The notes beneath the pieces are model-generated. The model did not search any database. It worked only from the letters and a program-made list of their open reading frames with translations, and was not told the DNA's origin. From Tremella fuciformis (lineage: Eukaryota > Basidiomycota > Tremellomycetes > Tremellales > Tremellaceae): DNA of 64,000 nt. Below are positions 1 to 8,747 of this stretch, piece by piece. A program made the position numbers and the translations under genes. Each line of letters starts with the position of its first letter. Within the stretch, counting starts at the first letter, position 1. Where the stretch lies: assembly GCA_032768795.1 (NCBI GenBank), contig CP136494.1:1054001-1118000 (forward strand). The letters run 5' to 3'.

Positions 1-158
1 CTCCTCTTGTCCCCATACTCAACACTGGACTCCCCGCCCTCAGAATACTCAATCACGAAAACCAAAGCAACCTTGGCGCCTCCGGGCCATTTGGGGTTCA
101 CCGGGGAAGTCCCATACCCCCAAAGAGGTCGCTCATGGGTAAACTCCTCATACTTCAT
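1..158 (-). CDS. Polysaccharide deacetylase, allantoinase (PuuE)-like, N-terminal fragment
   Basis: Reading the minus strand from the ATG at 156-158 gives an open frame that runs off the left window edge. It contains GYGTSPVNPKWPGGAKVAL, then FVIEYSEGGE and a YGD. This is the N-terminal signature of the NodB-fold deacetylases related to allantoinase PuuE (a GYG..P..WPggArvAv stretch, then an NYEEGgE-like stretch, then GD). Such enzymes hydrolyse C-N bonds in allantoin-like substrates or deacetylate sugars; the metal-binding and catalytic part lies outside the window, so the substrate cannot be judged. The neighbour on the same strand is an amidase, which fits a role in nitrogen release. The family call rests on about 50 residues only. 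Confidence 0.62.
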   Translation of the reverse strand, partial: MKYEEFTHERPLWGYGTSPVNPKWPGGAKVALVFVIEYSEGGESSVEYGDKR

Positions 159-428
159 GTCTGGCGCGCGTGTTGTGGAGACGATGGTGGACTATCGTGA
201 GAGTGAGGCAGCAACAACCTCACAGCGTCGCAATGCTCGCTTTGGTCAACATCGCTTGCCGTCTCTGCTCATGAGTTGCGGCAACCTGCCGTCGGCAGAG
301 TTGCCGATACTGCAATAAGGGTTCGGGGGGCCGAGAATGCGGCCTTTCGCTTCTGACCTTATGCTAACCGCACAAGGATTGAGGCAATGCGTACGTCATT
401 TGAGGCTACTCATGCGCAGTCTACCGCT

Positions 429-2358
429 CTATGATCGCGACCTCCAATCAAACGCCTTCTCCCAAGCGTGACCTGCCCGGTACAGTGTGGCCTCGTCAAA
501 GAATCTTCCGACGAGCTGCATCCCCACAGGGAGCTTGACGTCCCAGTCCGCGGTACCGTCTTCCGGGGCCAACATGCCAACAGGAATATTCAGCCCGGGA
601 TGTCCTGTGGCGTTGAAGACAGCTGTGTTGACACCTTGTCCTACGGAAGGAGTTACCATGGCAATGGGGCCGCCACCTGACTGAGCATGTCGGGTTGGAA
701 GGAAGGGACACGTCGGAAGAACAAGGACATCCACCCTGCTCACATCAACGCCAATCCAGACGTCTCTCGCTCACTTACTGCTGCAGTGCCTCATCGTACA
801 TGAGCTTTGTCTCCTGCACGAGGTTCATGGCTTTGCCGTAGAGCGACGGTCCAAAGGTGTCCCAAGCATACGTGCCCCCAATGATGAGGTTCAAGACCGC
901 GGAATACGTCTGGCGGGCGTTCAGTCATAGAACATGAAACCACCTATTGCGGCGTACTCACAGCGTCAACCTGGGGCTGCTGCCACGGCAGGCGTTTTCC
1001 ATCAAGCTCGTTGAGGTAAACGCTCTTTCTCCCCGCCGCTCTGCCCACCAACGCTTGGCATGAGCTCATTCTCATCGCAACCGCCCAAAGCGTCGATCCC
1101 AGTTTGTGCCGAGGGACGGAGAGCTCCGTGACCGTGGCACCGAGCGAGTCATATGCAGAGGCAGCTGACCGAACCATTTTGGCGACTCGTGAATCCATGT
1201 GGGGCCAACTGCATCTCAGCCATGCACGTTGTACATTCAGAACCCACTCGAAGGCTTCCTTGAGGATGCCGATCCTCAGGCCCTTGACGCCGGCATGTTC
1301 CCGCTCCAACAGCACTTGATGGTACATTGGGGTCTGGCCCGCCAGCGGAACTCCTGGCCCTTGCCTATCATCCAACCCGTCATCTCCAGCTACAGCCGCG
1401 AGAACCATGGCATTTTGTAGTACCGTGCGGGTCATGGGGCCCACATGATCGATGCATGTCTCAAGCGACATCACCCCTGTGTAAGGGATAAGACCGTAGG
1501 TGGGCTTGAGACCGACAATCCCACAGAAGGACGCGGGCATACGTATCGACCCTCCTTGCTGTAAGACGCGTCAGTCTCTGATCGCGAGTGAGGGGCGGGT
1601 CTTTTGGGGGGAGGGGGGCGGCTCACGTCACCGCCCAAGGCAAAATCGACCGCTTCACTTGCTACCAGTGCGGCACACCCAGAAGATGAGCCGCCAGTGG
1701 AACGACCATGTGAATAGGGGTTCTGCACTGGGCCATCGACACTCGAATGAGAGCTCGGTGAGCAAGAGTTGTTTTCCGTCGTTGCTTTGCCCAAAAGCTA
1801 AAGATCTCAGCCGGACGGCAATCAACCGGCACACAGTGGGCTCACAGTCCCCCCGGCTTCTAGAGCTCGTTTGACTACCTCGGCATCAAAGCTTGGCTTC
1901 CAGTCTCCGCTTGCAGCCGTACCATTATTGGTGATCACTCCCGCAACTGCCATGTTGTCTTTTGCAGCGAAAGTCAGACCTCGAAGGATACCGTCCGGAT
2001 TCGGCTGGCTATCCTGAACGCGGCATCGCATCGTCCATGCGTTGTAAGGGTTCTCCAGAGGTTCCGGCTTTCGGACATCATGTCTGGGGAAACGGTCTAG
2101 ATCGCTCCTTGGTGACCAGTCTGCCAAGGATCAGCCATGTTCGGATCGAGCGGCTCCCGGTTGCGAAGCCGACAATCCCTCACCTGGCAGTGCGTTGATC
2201 TCCTCGACTGTGGTATGCAATGCCTGCACAAGCAGGAGGTAGTCGGTGCGATCCCTTTCGCTAAATTGAACTCCAGGAAATTGTCTCCTGAGAATATCAG
2301 AAATTGTCGCGCTTGTGACCGGGTTGTTGGGCGACACGGCCAGTGACGCGGTCGACAT
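429..2358 (-). CDS. Amidase (amidase signature family)
   Basis: Six exons can be joined: 2358-2184, 2120-1846, 1797-1627, 1558-962, 909-779 and 735-429. They are separated by 43-68 nt GT-AG introns and give one frame of 551 aa, a normal length for the family. The Ser-cisSer-Lys triad is complete: Lys in FAAKDN, the glycine/serine core GGSSSG, and the nucleophile Ser in GGDQGGSIR, which straddles the 1559-1626 intron. The C-terminal end (GHPGLNIPVGM, LPVGMQLVGRFFDEATL) is also typical. The enzyme should hydrolyse an amide to acid plus ammonia; no signal peptide was noticed, so it is probably cytosolic. An open frame extends upstream to 2394 but only with a TTG, so the ATG at 2358 is preferred. 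A copia LTR begins 83 bp upstream of this start. Confidence 0.85.
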
Positions 2359-2436
2359 CGAGACGGATACAGAGGAATGGCCAGTGTCACGCAAACTCGG
2401 CAGGTAGGAGTCGGCCTCTGTGCTGTATTCTAGTCA

Positions 2437-2441
2437 GGTCT
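2437..2441. repeat. Target site duplication, left copy
   Basis: GGTCT directly before the left LTR, repeated directly after the right LTR at 8123-8127. Five bp is the usual duplication length for Ty1/copia integrases. Confidence 0.92.
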
Positions 2442-2605
2442 TGTTACACAATGATGAGAGCTATGCATTCGTCCATCTCTGCAGTTCTCTACTTATGAGC
2501 TGTCGCTCTGCTCAAGCCATCTACATAAGGTTACTCATTTGGCCGCAAGAGGCAATTCTGACCCTATGAGGCGTCCTCGGGGTCCTCGGGGCCTATTGTT
2601 CAACA
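2442..2605 (-). repeat. 3' LTR of copia element
   Basis: 164 bp, TG...CA ends, same sequence as 7959-8122. In element orientation this is the downstream LTR. The polyprotein stop codon (2600-2602) falls inside it. It lies 83 bp upstream of the amidase ATG and in the same orientation. Confidence 0.95.
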
Positions 2606-5600
2606 CTCCCCCTCGAAGTCTGCAGGCTGCAGGTGGCCGCAACAGGTCTGGCGGTTGTGCCAAGGACCTACCGGGCATCCCCAAGCCTGTTGATCTTCGC
2701 TCCAGGACAATAGAGGCCCGAGACCGCGCGTCGCGAGCGTCGCACGGTCCAGACCAACACTTCCTTCAGGCTGATGGGAAGGCGTCCGGCCGTTCTCCAT
2801 CAATACCGACCCAAAATCGATGATCTTGGTGTCTGCCGGTAGCCCTGATCTTCTTTGGGATCCTCTGGCTCCCCCTGCATGCATACAGTCTCTCACTCCC
2901 CGTGCGCATGCAGCGAAGCGTTGCTGATGTGCGAGCTGATGGGTTTGACTAGCGGCATTTCGGCGTTTTGGCTTGACCACGTGGTGTGGCAGACGATTCG
3001 GAGCGCGACTGACTTTGTCATTCAACGTCTTCTCGCTACCGCCGACGTCTTCTAGATCGCTGATTGTGACTGCTAGGTGGACGAGAGCGCGCTCCCCGCC
3101 GGCGGGCGGACGGCCCAGGCCCAGAGCTTCAAAATGGCGGGCGTGCGCGGCAGCCGGAAGCGACTTGGTGAGGATGTCTGCCTTCTGGTCCGCAGAGCTG
3201 ACGTACCGCAGGCTGACTTTGCCTGTGTCGACAAGTTCCCGGATCAAATGATGTTTTATATCGATATGTTTGGTCCGGGAGTGAGTTGTGGGCTGCCCTG
3301 CGAGTCTGATGGACCCCTGGTTGTCGCAGGAGAGCGGCGTTGGCGATCTCTGCTCGAGTCCTAGCTCACAGAGCAGATTCCTGAGCCAAACCGCCTCCTT
3401 CGCGGCCTCGGCTACAGCGATGTATTCGGCCTCAACCGTCGATGTCGAGACCGTGGCTTGTCTGCGGGACGACCAGGTGATCGGCGAACCCCTGAACTCC
3501 ATCAACCAGCCTGTGGTTGACCGCCGAGTGTCCTTGCAACCTGCCCAGTCCGAATCTACCCAACCCTGCAGCTCGCCGTCGCTGCCGCCCAGCCTGAGCC
3601 CAACAGTCCGTGTGTGGGCTAGGTAGGTCAGGACGCCTTGTGCGAGATCCCAGTGCTGACGGGTAGGTGTTGCGAGTGCCCTGGAGAGGTATGAGGCCGC
3701 GAACATGACATCCGGACGCGTGCAGCCCGCTAGCCATAAGAGACATCCGACAAGCTCTTGATAAGGCGTTAAGGCTGTCGACGCGTCCTCTGCATCGATC
3801 TTGGCGTCCTGCGGCAACGGTGTTGATCTGGTGCGTCGCCGAGCGTGCTCTGGGAACCTCTCGAGCACTCTGTCGACATATGCGGGCTGACTCAGCCAGA
3901 TCGTCCGTCTAGCCTTGTCCTGCGATACCTTCATCCCGAGCACTGTTCCGACGTCGCCTATGACGGTGATCGTCCACTCAGCCTTGAGAGCGGTCCACAG
4001 GGCGTCGATCTCCCCCTGTGACGATGCGGCAATCACAATATCGTCGACATAGACCAGAACAAGCACCGTTCGGCCTTGAGACTGTCGCACATACAGTCCC
4101 CAGTCACCATTCGTCCTCTCAAAGCCTTGTCGACGTAGGACTCGTCCTAGCTCCTCCCACCAGTTCCTCGCTGACTGCTTTAGTCCGTATAAACTCTTCA
4201 GGAGCAGCAGAGCGTCGCAGCCCTGCCTCCGCCGCATCCCGTCGGGATAACGGATGTAGACTTCGGTGTCGATAGGACTGTTCAAGTAGGCGCCCTCGAC
4301 ATCGGCCTGCGCGACGATCATGCGGTCGGCTGCAGCGATTGCCAGCAACAGTCTCAGAGATCCAAGACGGCCTACCGGCGCAAACGTCTCTTCAAAGTCG
4401 ACGCCCGGCACCTGCGAGAAGCCCTGTGCGACGAGCCGAGCCTTGTGTTTGATGACATTGCCATCCGCATCGGTTTTGACCTTGAATACCCAACGCGAAC
4501 CGACTGCTCTGCGATCTGCAGGCAACTTTACCTCGCGCCACGTCCCCTTACTCTCAATGTTCGAGATCTCTTTCTCCATGGCGGCGATCCATTCTGCTCT
4601 GTCGCCGCTAGCCATCGCCTCGGCCAGGTTTCTGGGATCCACAGGCATTACGGGGCCGTCGGCTGCATTGGCGGAGAGGAAGGCGAAAGGGCTGTGCAGC
4701 CGCTCAACGATCGCACCGAACTTTGGTGGCGGTCTCTTGTCTCGGATCGGCCGCCCGGCTTCATTCGTGGCCACGGGTTGCGGCAGAGGTGTCGCCGCGA
4801 CGGGTACATACGTCCAGCGCTCGGCAACGGGAATTCTGGATCGATTGGTGGCTACAGGAAGACGGGACGGACGGGGGACCCGAGGCTGCTCGGGTGTGTT
4901 GGAAACGGCAACTGCGGGATCGTTGATTGTGAGCTCTTCCTCTGAGATCTCCACCCCAGCGACATTTTTCTGAGCTTGCCCCGACTCCGGCTGATCGCCA
5001 GATACCTCCAGATCCTCTCTATTCTCATCCTGGCCTGAATGACTGGCGATCTTGCCTCCCATCGATCCAACAGGAATGAGCTCTGCTTGGTCGCTTTGGG
5101 TCACGTGACCAAATTCGGCCTCATCGTCCTTCGACATCTCGAGCACTTTGACGTCTCTTCGATGGGCAATCTCACCCGTGGCGTCAAGCTGCACGGTCCA
5201 GCCGCTCTGGGTCTCACTCTGACCGAGTATCCGACACGCCTCGCCGCGCTCTTGCGTGAAAGACGCCTTACGGCGGATCTGAGACGGGATCTGCGCATGG
5301 CATCTCTGCCCGAATCGTAGGACGGACTCTAGGCCTCTCTCACGCCCTGTAAGCGCGCTCCAGGCCGATAAGCCCGTCCGTGCTGATACAGACAGCTTCA
5401 TGATGATCACGGCTGCGTATCGAGCCGCAAAAGACCAATAGGCGTGCGGTAGACGGCTGTCGGCCAGCATCGCGGCTGTCATGTCTTTGATGGTGCGTAT
5501 CGTTCGTTCAGCCGCCCCGTTGAGCTCGGGCGTGTAGCGCGGGGTCATGTAATGCTGTATCCCGGCTGACTGATAGAAGGCGCGGGCCTCCAGGCTGTCG

Positions 5601-7615
5601 AACTCGCCTCCGCCGTCGCTGCGGATGACCCGGACGCGATCTCCAAGTTGTCGCTCGATTTTGGCTATAAACTGCTGCAAGGCGTTGAATGCCTCGGACT
5701 TGCGACCTATCGGGACCACGCCCAGGATCTTGCTCGAGCGCTCGATAGCTACGAGCATGTTCTCACACCCGTCGACAGACGTCTCAAATGGCCCGGTAAT
5801 GTCGACATCAACGCCGACACCGTCGCCGCCGCCTTTGAGCAGCGGGGCGTCACCAGCCTTCGGCGGCCTGGTGATCTTAGTGCGGGCGCATACCTCACAT
5901 GCAGCGGTAACGAATGGGTCGTCTTTATAGGCTCGCCAGGGCTCGGTGAGTAGGTCTTTCCTACCCAGCTCTTTGAGCCGCTCGACGCCTATATGACCTA
6001 GACGCTGATGTTCAGCTTCTAGCGGCGAGCGCGTGTCGACGGCAGTTGTGAGCAGAATCGTCGGTCGTGTCGTCCCGAGCCGGACGGTCCAAAGCGATCC
6101 TCTCTTCCGCAGAGCTAGCCTTTCCTGCCGTCGCTCGAGCGTCCCGCCGTCGCCCTTAAGATCGGCCCGCCAGCCCCATCGCAGCAGCCTTGACAGGGAG
6201 CAGAGGCTGATTCGAGCTGTCGGGACGTGGTAGACGTCTCGGAGCGTGAGGCGTTGCCCAGACGACAGGACAAGATCTATCTCGCCTACCTCAACAGCCT
6301 GCATTGTGGCTGTGTCGTTTGCTAGCCCAAAGACTCGAGGCTTGTCAAGCCGACGGACACGCTTTAGGATCGACCTGTGCGGTGTCAAGTGGTCGGTAGC
6401 TCCGCTGTCAAGGACCCAGACGGGCTCGACGGCCTCTGACTCGACCTGCAGAGTGTCTGCGGTGAACAGAGCATCATTACTAGACTCTGCAGACCCGTTC
6501 TCGAACCACGGGTCATCGAGCTGGTCGGGAAAGACGATGCGATCGTCGCTGTCGTCATCGAGCTCGGCCCATTCGGTGGCGGCAACGGTGAGGCCTGCCC
6601 ACGGATCCATGTCAACTTCCAGGGCTGCAGCGAGCAGTCCCGAGTCGGCTTTAGGAGGAATCGTGATCCTCTTATCGGCTGCGGCGACGTCCTGGCGATC
6701 TTGGACGCCCTTACGTTCGCCTCGGCCGCCTCTCTGCCGAGCAGGGCGTCCGCCGCGGCCCTGCAGGCCACCGCGCTGCAGCTCTGCGGCCTTCTTGCGA
6801 CAATCACGCTCCCAATGGCCCTTCTTGCCACAATGACGACATTCGTCATTGGTCTTGTCTCTCTCGAACCGAGGGCGGCGGTCGACAGCCATCGCGAGCG
6901 GTTTGCCGCCTCCATTACCTTGCCGTTGAGGCGGCCTTGCCCGCCGTCGCGCGATCTCGGTAGTGTATTTTGAGAGCACGACGGCCCAGGACTGCTTGTC
7001 CTTGGCAATGGGGGCCAATTCAGCCCTTACGATGTTGAAGGCGGGGTCCAGGATCGTGGCGAGGAACCTCTGAGCGCGCTCGGTGTCGCTCAGGACGATC
7101 CCGACGCGCTTGCCGTCCGAAATCGCCTTGGAAAACGTCTCTACATGAGCGCTCATTTCGTCCGCAGAGGCGTCGCCTCTGAGATCGAGCGTCCACAGGC
7201 GGGCGTGCACGATCCTTTGATTCTCGAGCAGATCGGCCTCGTGCATCTTGTCGCAATACAGCCACATATCGGCTGCAGCAAGCAGGTCTTCAATGTCGAG
7301 CCGAACGGCCTCCGAAACCGTCCCCTTCAACATTGCCTGCGCCCTGCTCTCTCGGGCTTGCCACCTCTCCCAGTCCTTCTTATCCTCGCTTGTCATGGCC
7401 CCACCGATATCCGAGCCTGTCGGCATGACGGAACCAGCTCGAGTGCGGCGCTCGGTGGCTGCGACGCGCCCTGGCTCGAGATCGAGGCCCAAGGCTGCAT
7501 TCCAGCAGTCTCCGAGCTGCAGAGCGACTTCTACGGCCGCCCGCCATGGGGCGTATGATGCAGGATCATGCGAGAGCTTTGGGATCGCGTCAATGTTGAC
7601 TCTGGTGGCAGACAT
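2600..7615 (-). CDS. Copia Gag-Pol polyprotein
   Basis: One 1671-aa frame with no frameshift. The start is taken at the ATG at 7615, because the longer frame to 7684 begins with GTG. In order it has a gag region, a zinc knuckle CRHCGKKGHWERDC, an aspartic protease site VLDSGATDH, a gag-pre-integrase segment, and an integrase with D...SDGGGEF...E whose last D and E are exactly 35 residues apart. Reverse transcriptase follows (RWVFKVK, KARLVAQGFSQ, the active site YVDD), then RNase H (VDSDWAG, EAEYIA). All catalytic residues seen are intact. About 180 residues follow the RNase H end and run through the polypurine tract into the 3' LTR. That tail resembles no domain I know and may simply be unselected read-through. 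Confidence 0.95.
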   Translation of the reverse strand: MSATRVNIDAIPKLSHDPASYAPWRAAVEVALQLGDCWNAALGLDLEPGRVAATERRTRAGSVMPTGSDIGGAMTSEDKKDWERWQARESRAQAMLKGTVSEAVRLDIEDLLAAADMWLYCDKMHEADLLENQRIVHARLWTLDLRGDASADEMSAHVETFSKAISDGKRVGIVLSDTERAQRFLATILDPAFNIVRAELAPIAKDKQSWAVVLSKYTTEIARRRARPPQRQGNGGGKPLAMAVDRRPRFERDKTNDECRHCGKKGHWERDCRKKAAELQRGGLQGRGGRPARQRGGRGERKGVQDRQDVAAADKRITIPPKADSGLLAAALEVDMDPWAGLTVAATEWAELDDDSDDRIVFPDQLDDPWFENGSAESSNDALFTADTLQVESEAVEPVWVLDSGATDHLTPHRSILKRVRRLDKPRVFGLANDTATMQAVEVGEIDLVLSSGQRLTLRDVYHVPTARISLCSLSRLLRWGWRADLKGDGGTLERRQERLALRKRGSLWTVRLGTTRPTILLTTAVDTRSPLEAEHQRLGHIGVERLKELGRKDLLTEPWRAYKDDPFVTAACEVCARTKITRPPKAGDAPLLKGGGDGVGVDVDITGPFETSVDGCENMLVAIERSSKILGVVPIGRKSEAFNALQQFIAKIERQLGDRVRVIRSDGGGEFDSLEARAFYQSAGIQHYMTPRYTPELNGAAERTIRTIKDMTAAMLADSRLPHAYWSFAARYAAVIIMKLSVSARTGLSAWSALTGRERGLESVLRFGQRCHAQIPSQIRRKASFTQERGEACRILGQSETQSGWTVQLDATGEIAHRRDVKVLEMSKDDEAEFGHVTQSDQAELIPVGSMGGKIASHSGQDENREDLEVSGDQPESGQAQKNVAGVEISEEELTINDPAVAVSNTPEQPRVPRPSRLPVATNRSRIPVAERWTYVPVAATPLPQPVATNEAGRPIRDKRPPPKFGAIVERLHSPFAFLSANAADGPVMPVDPRNLAEAMASGDRAEWIAAMEKEISNIESKGTWREVKLPADRRAVGSRWVFKVKTDADGNVIKHKARLVAQGFSQVPGVDFEETFAPVGRLGSLRLLLAIAAADRMIVAQADVEGAYLNSPIDTEVYIRYPDGMRRRQGCDALLLLKSLYGLKQSARNWWEELGRVLRRQGFERTNGDWGLYVRQSQGRTVLVLVYVDDIVIAASSQGEIDALWTALKAEWTITVIGDVGTVLGMKVSQDKARRTIWLSQPAYVDRVLERFPEHARRRTRSTPLPQDAKIDAEDASTALTPYQELVGCLLWLAGCTRPDVMFAASYLSRALATPTRQHWDLAQGVLTYLAHTRTVGLRLGGSDGELQGWVDSDWAGCKDTRRSTTGWLMEFRGSPITWSSRRQATVSTSTVEAEYIAVAEAAKEAVWLRNLLCELGLEQRSPTPLSCDNQGSIRLAGQPTTHSRTKHIDIKHHLIRELVDTGKVSLRYVSSADQKADILTKSLPAAAHARHFEALGLGRPPAGGERALVHLAVTISDLEDVGGSEKTLNDKVSRAPNRLPHHVVKPKRRNAASQTHQLAHQQRFAACARGVRDCMHAGGARGSQRRSGLPADTKIIDFGSVLMENGRTPSHQPEGSVGLDRATLATRGLGPLLSWSEDQQAWGCPVGPWHNRQTCCGHLQPADFEGEC
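2606..2614 (-). other. Polypurine tract
   Basis: Minus strand GAGGGGGAG directly precedes the TGTTG start of the 3' LTR. This is the position and composition of a plus-strand primer in copia elements. Confidence 0.8.
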
Positions 7616-7934
7616 CGCGATAATGGTAGGTAAAGGTGGTCTGTGCGCACGCGGGGGTGCTGATTTTGATAGATATGACGGCACGGTGTGCGTCAGCGGA
7701 ACGATACCTCGCTGGGGACGACTTTCGCGATAGAGCGCCTGTTACTAGGCCCGACGCTCTCCCTGTGTGCTTACGAGGTGTTCTCGTTCTTCCTCTAGCC
7801 TTCTCTGACGGCTAGGAACTGCTCTCGAGCGTCCGCGACGGTAGACGGCGACGGCTCGGTTTGTGGCGGTGTCTAGAGCGTCTGCGGCGGCGGCGACGGC
7901 TCGATAGACAGCCCGTATGCTCTCTGTAGTCTCG

Positions 7935-7958
7935 GGCTGAGACTTGGGACTTTTAATC
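7935..7958 (-). other. Candidate primer binding site, tRNA-Lys(UUU) anticodon-arm type
   Basis: The minus strand immediately after the 5' LTR begins GATTAAAAGTC. It lacks the TGG expected of a tRNA 3'-end primer. Its complement GACTTTTAATC matches the anticodon loop and adjoining stem of eukaryotic tRNA-Lys(UUU). Drosophila copia is known to prime from an internally cleaved tRNA fragment, so the same mode is inferred here. Only about 11 nt match convincingly. Confidence 0.4.
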
Positions 7959-8122
7959 TGTTACACAATGATGAGAGCTATGCATTCGTCCATCTCTGCA
8001 GTTCTCTACTTATGAGCTGTCGCTCTGCTCAAGCCATCTACATAAGGTTACTCATTTGGCCGCAAGAGGCAATTCTGACCCTATGAGGCGTCCTCGGGGT
8101 CCTCGGGGCCTATTGTTCAACA
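7959..8122 (-). repeat. 5' LTR of copia element
   Basis: 164 bp copy identical to 2442-2605. In element orientation this is the promoter-bearing LTR; the gag ATG is about 340 bp downstream at 7615. Confidence 0.95.
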
Positions 8123-8127
8123 GGTCT
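8123..8127. repeat. Target site duplication, right copy
   Basis: GGTCT directly after the right LTR, matching 2437-2441. Confidence 0.92.
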
Positions 8128-8747
8128 CAAGCGACCTTCTAATATGATTCAAGCACGCGCGGAAGTCGGTCGGTAATTCATTCCGATGTTTGACAAGACC
8201 TTGGCTCCGCGGTATCGGCACCGAGCCGACACACTGTCACTCTGTCCTCTTGACATGCCATTCGTCTGCGTCCAGTGAAGGATCTGAATTGAGGACAGAG
8301 AATGCTCGGCTCGACCGCAGCCGCTATGCGCGCATATGCGTCCCTGAAGCTCATGACATGCTGGTCAAATCAGAGGCGGGCGATGGGGAAAGCCACCACT
8401 GTTGCCTGAATGTTCATCTTTGCAATACGCCCAATCATCCAAGGGGCAGTATCACCCAGATATCGGTCATGTGCGACTCTTGAGCTGGCAGATGCCAATG
8501 CCTCAAGGTCTATCTTGTTCGGGGAAGGGGAGGACAGCGGTTCAATTAGTAATCTACTCGGGCTCATCTTCTAATCTAATTAGGCCTTGGGAAACGGCAC
8601 AGTAAGCTGCCTGCTTCTTTACGGCAGGATTGCATCACCACCTGCCGACTCAAGTCTTGGAAGCTTTTGGTACAGCGAACAGGTTCTTTCAATTTGAGGT
8701 CTTGTCGTCCACTCATTGTGATCCGATATGTCATAGCCTCAACAGAG
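8128..8747. promoter_or_regulatory. Upstream region of the Zn2Cys6 gene
   Basis: About 620 bp between the retroelement and the transcription factor ATG. Short frames only; no convincing gene. Before the insertion it was continuous with the amidase upstream region and served as a divergent promoter. Confidence 0.5.

Larger units (their letters stand above)
2442..8122 (-). mobile_element. Intact Ty1/copia LTR retrotransposon
   Basis: A 5681-bp element transcribed on the minus strand. Two 164-bp LTRs that look identical base for base flank one uninterrupted gag-pol frame. The LTR ends are TG...CA. A 5-bp target site duplication GGTCT lies at 2437-2441 and 8123-8127. A polypurine tract abuts the 3' LTR. 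The domain order gag, protease, integrase, reverse transcriptase, RNase H is that of copia/Pseudoviridae elements. Identical LTRs plus an open polyprotein point to a recent and possibly still active insertion. It lies between the amidase and the transcription factor gene, that is, in their former shared upstream region of about 0.7 kb. Confidence 0.96.

Noticed and set aside
2359..2394. Upstream extension of the amidase to 2394
   Set aside because: The added 12 codons begin with TTG; the ATG at 2358 is the first usable start. Similar TTG/GTG starts were set aside for the copia polyprotein (7684), DHA1 porter (13818), MCT (16130) and Zn2Cys6 gene (8667).
6246..6836. 196-codon plus-strand frame inside the copia element
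   Set aside because: Antisense to intact gag/protease coding sequence; no family motif and explained by codon bias of the opposite strand. The other plus frames in 2539-7733 are rejected on the same ground.
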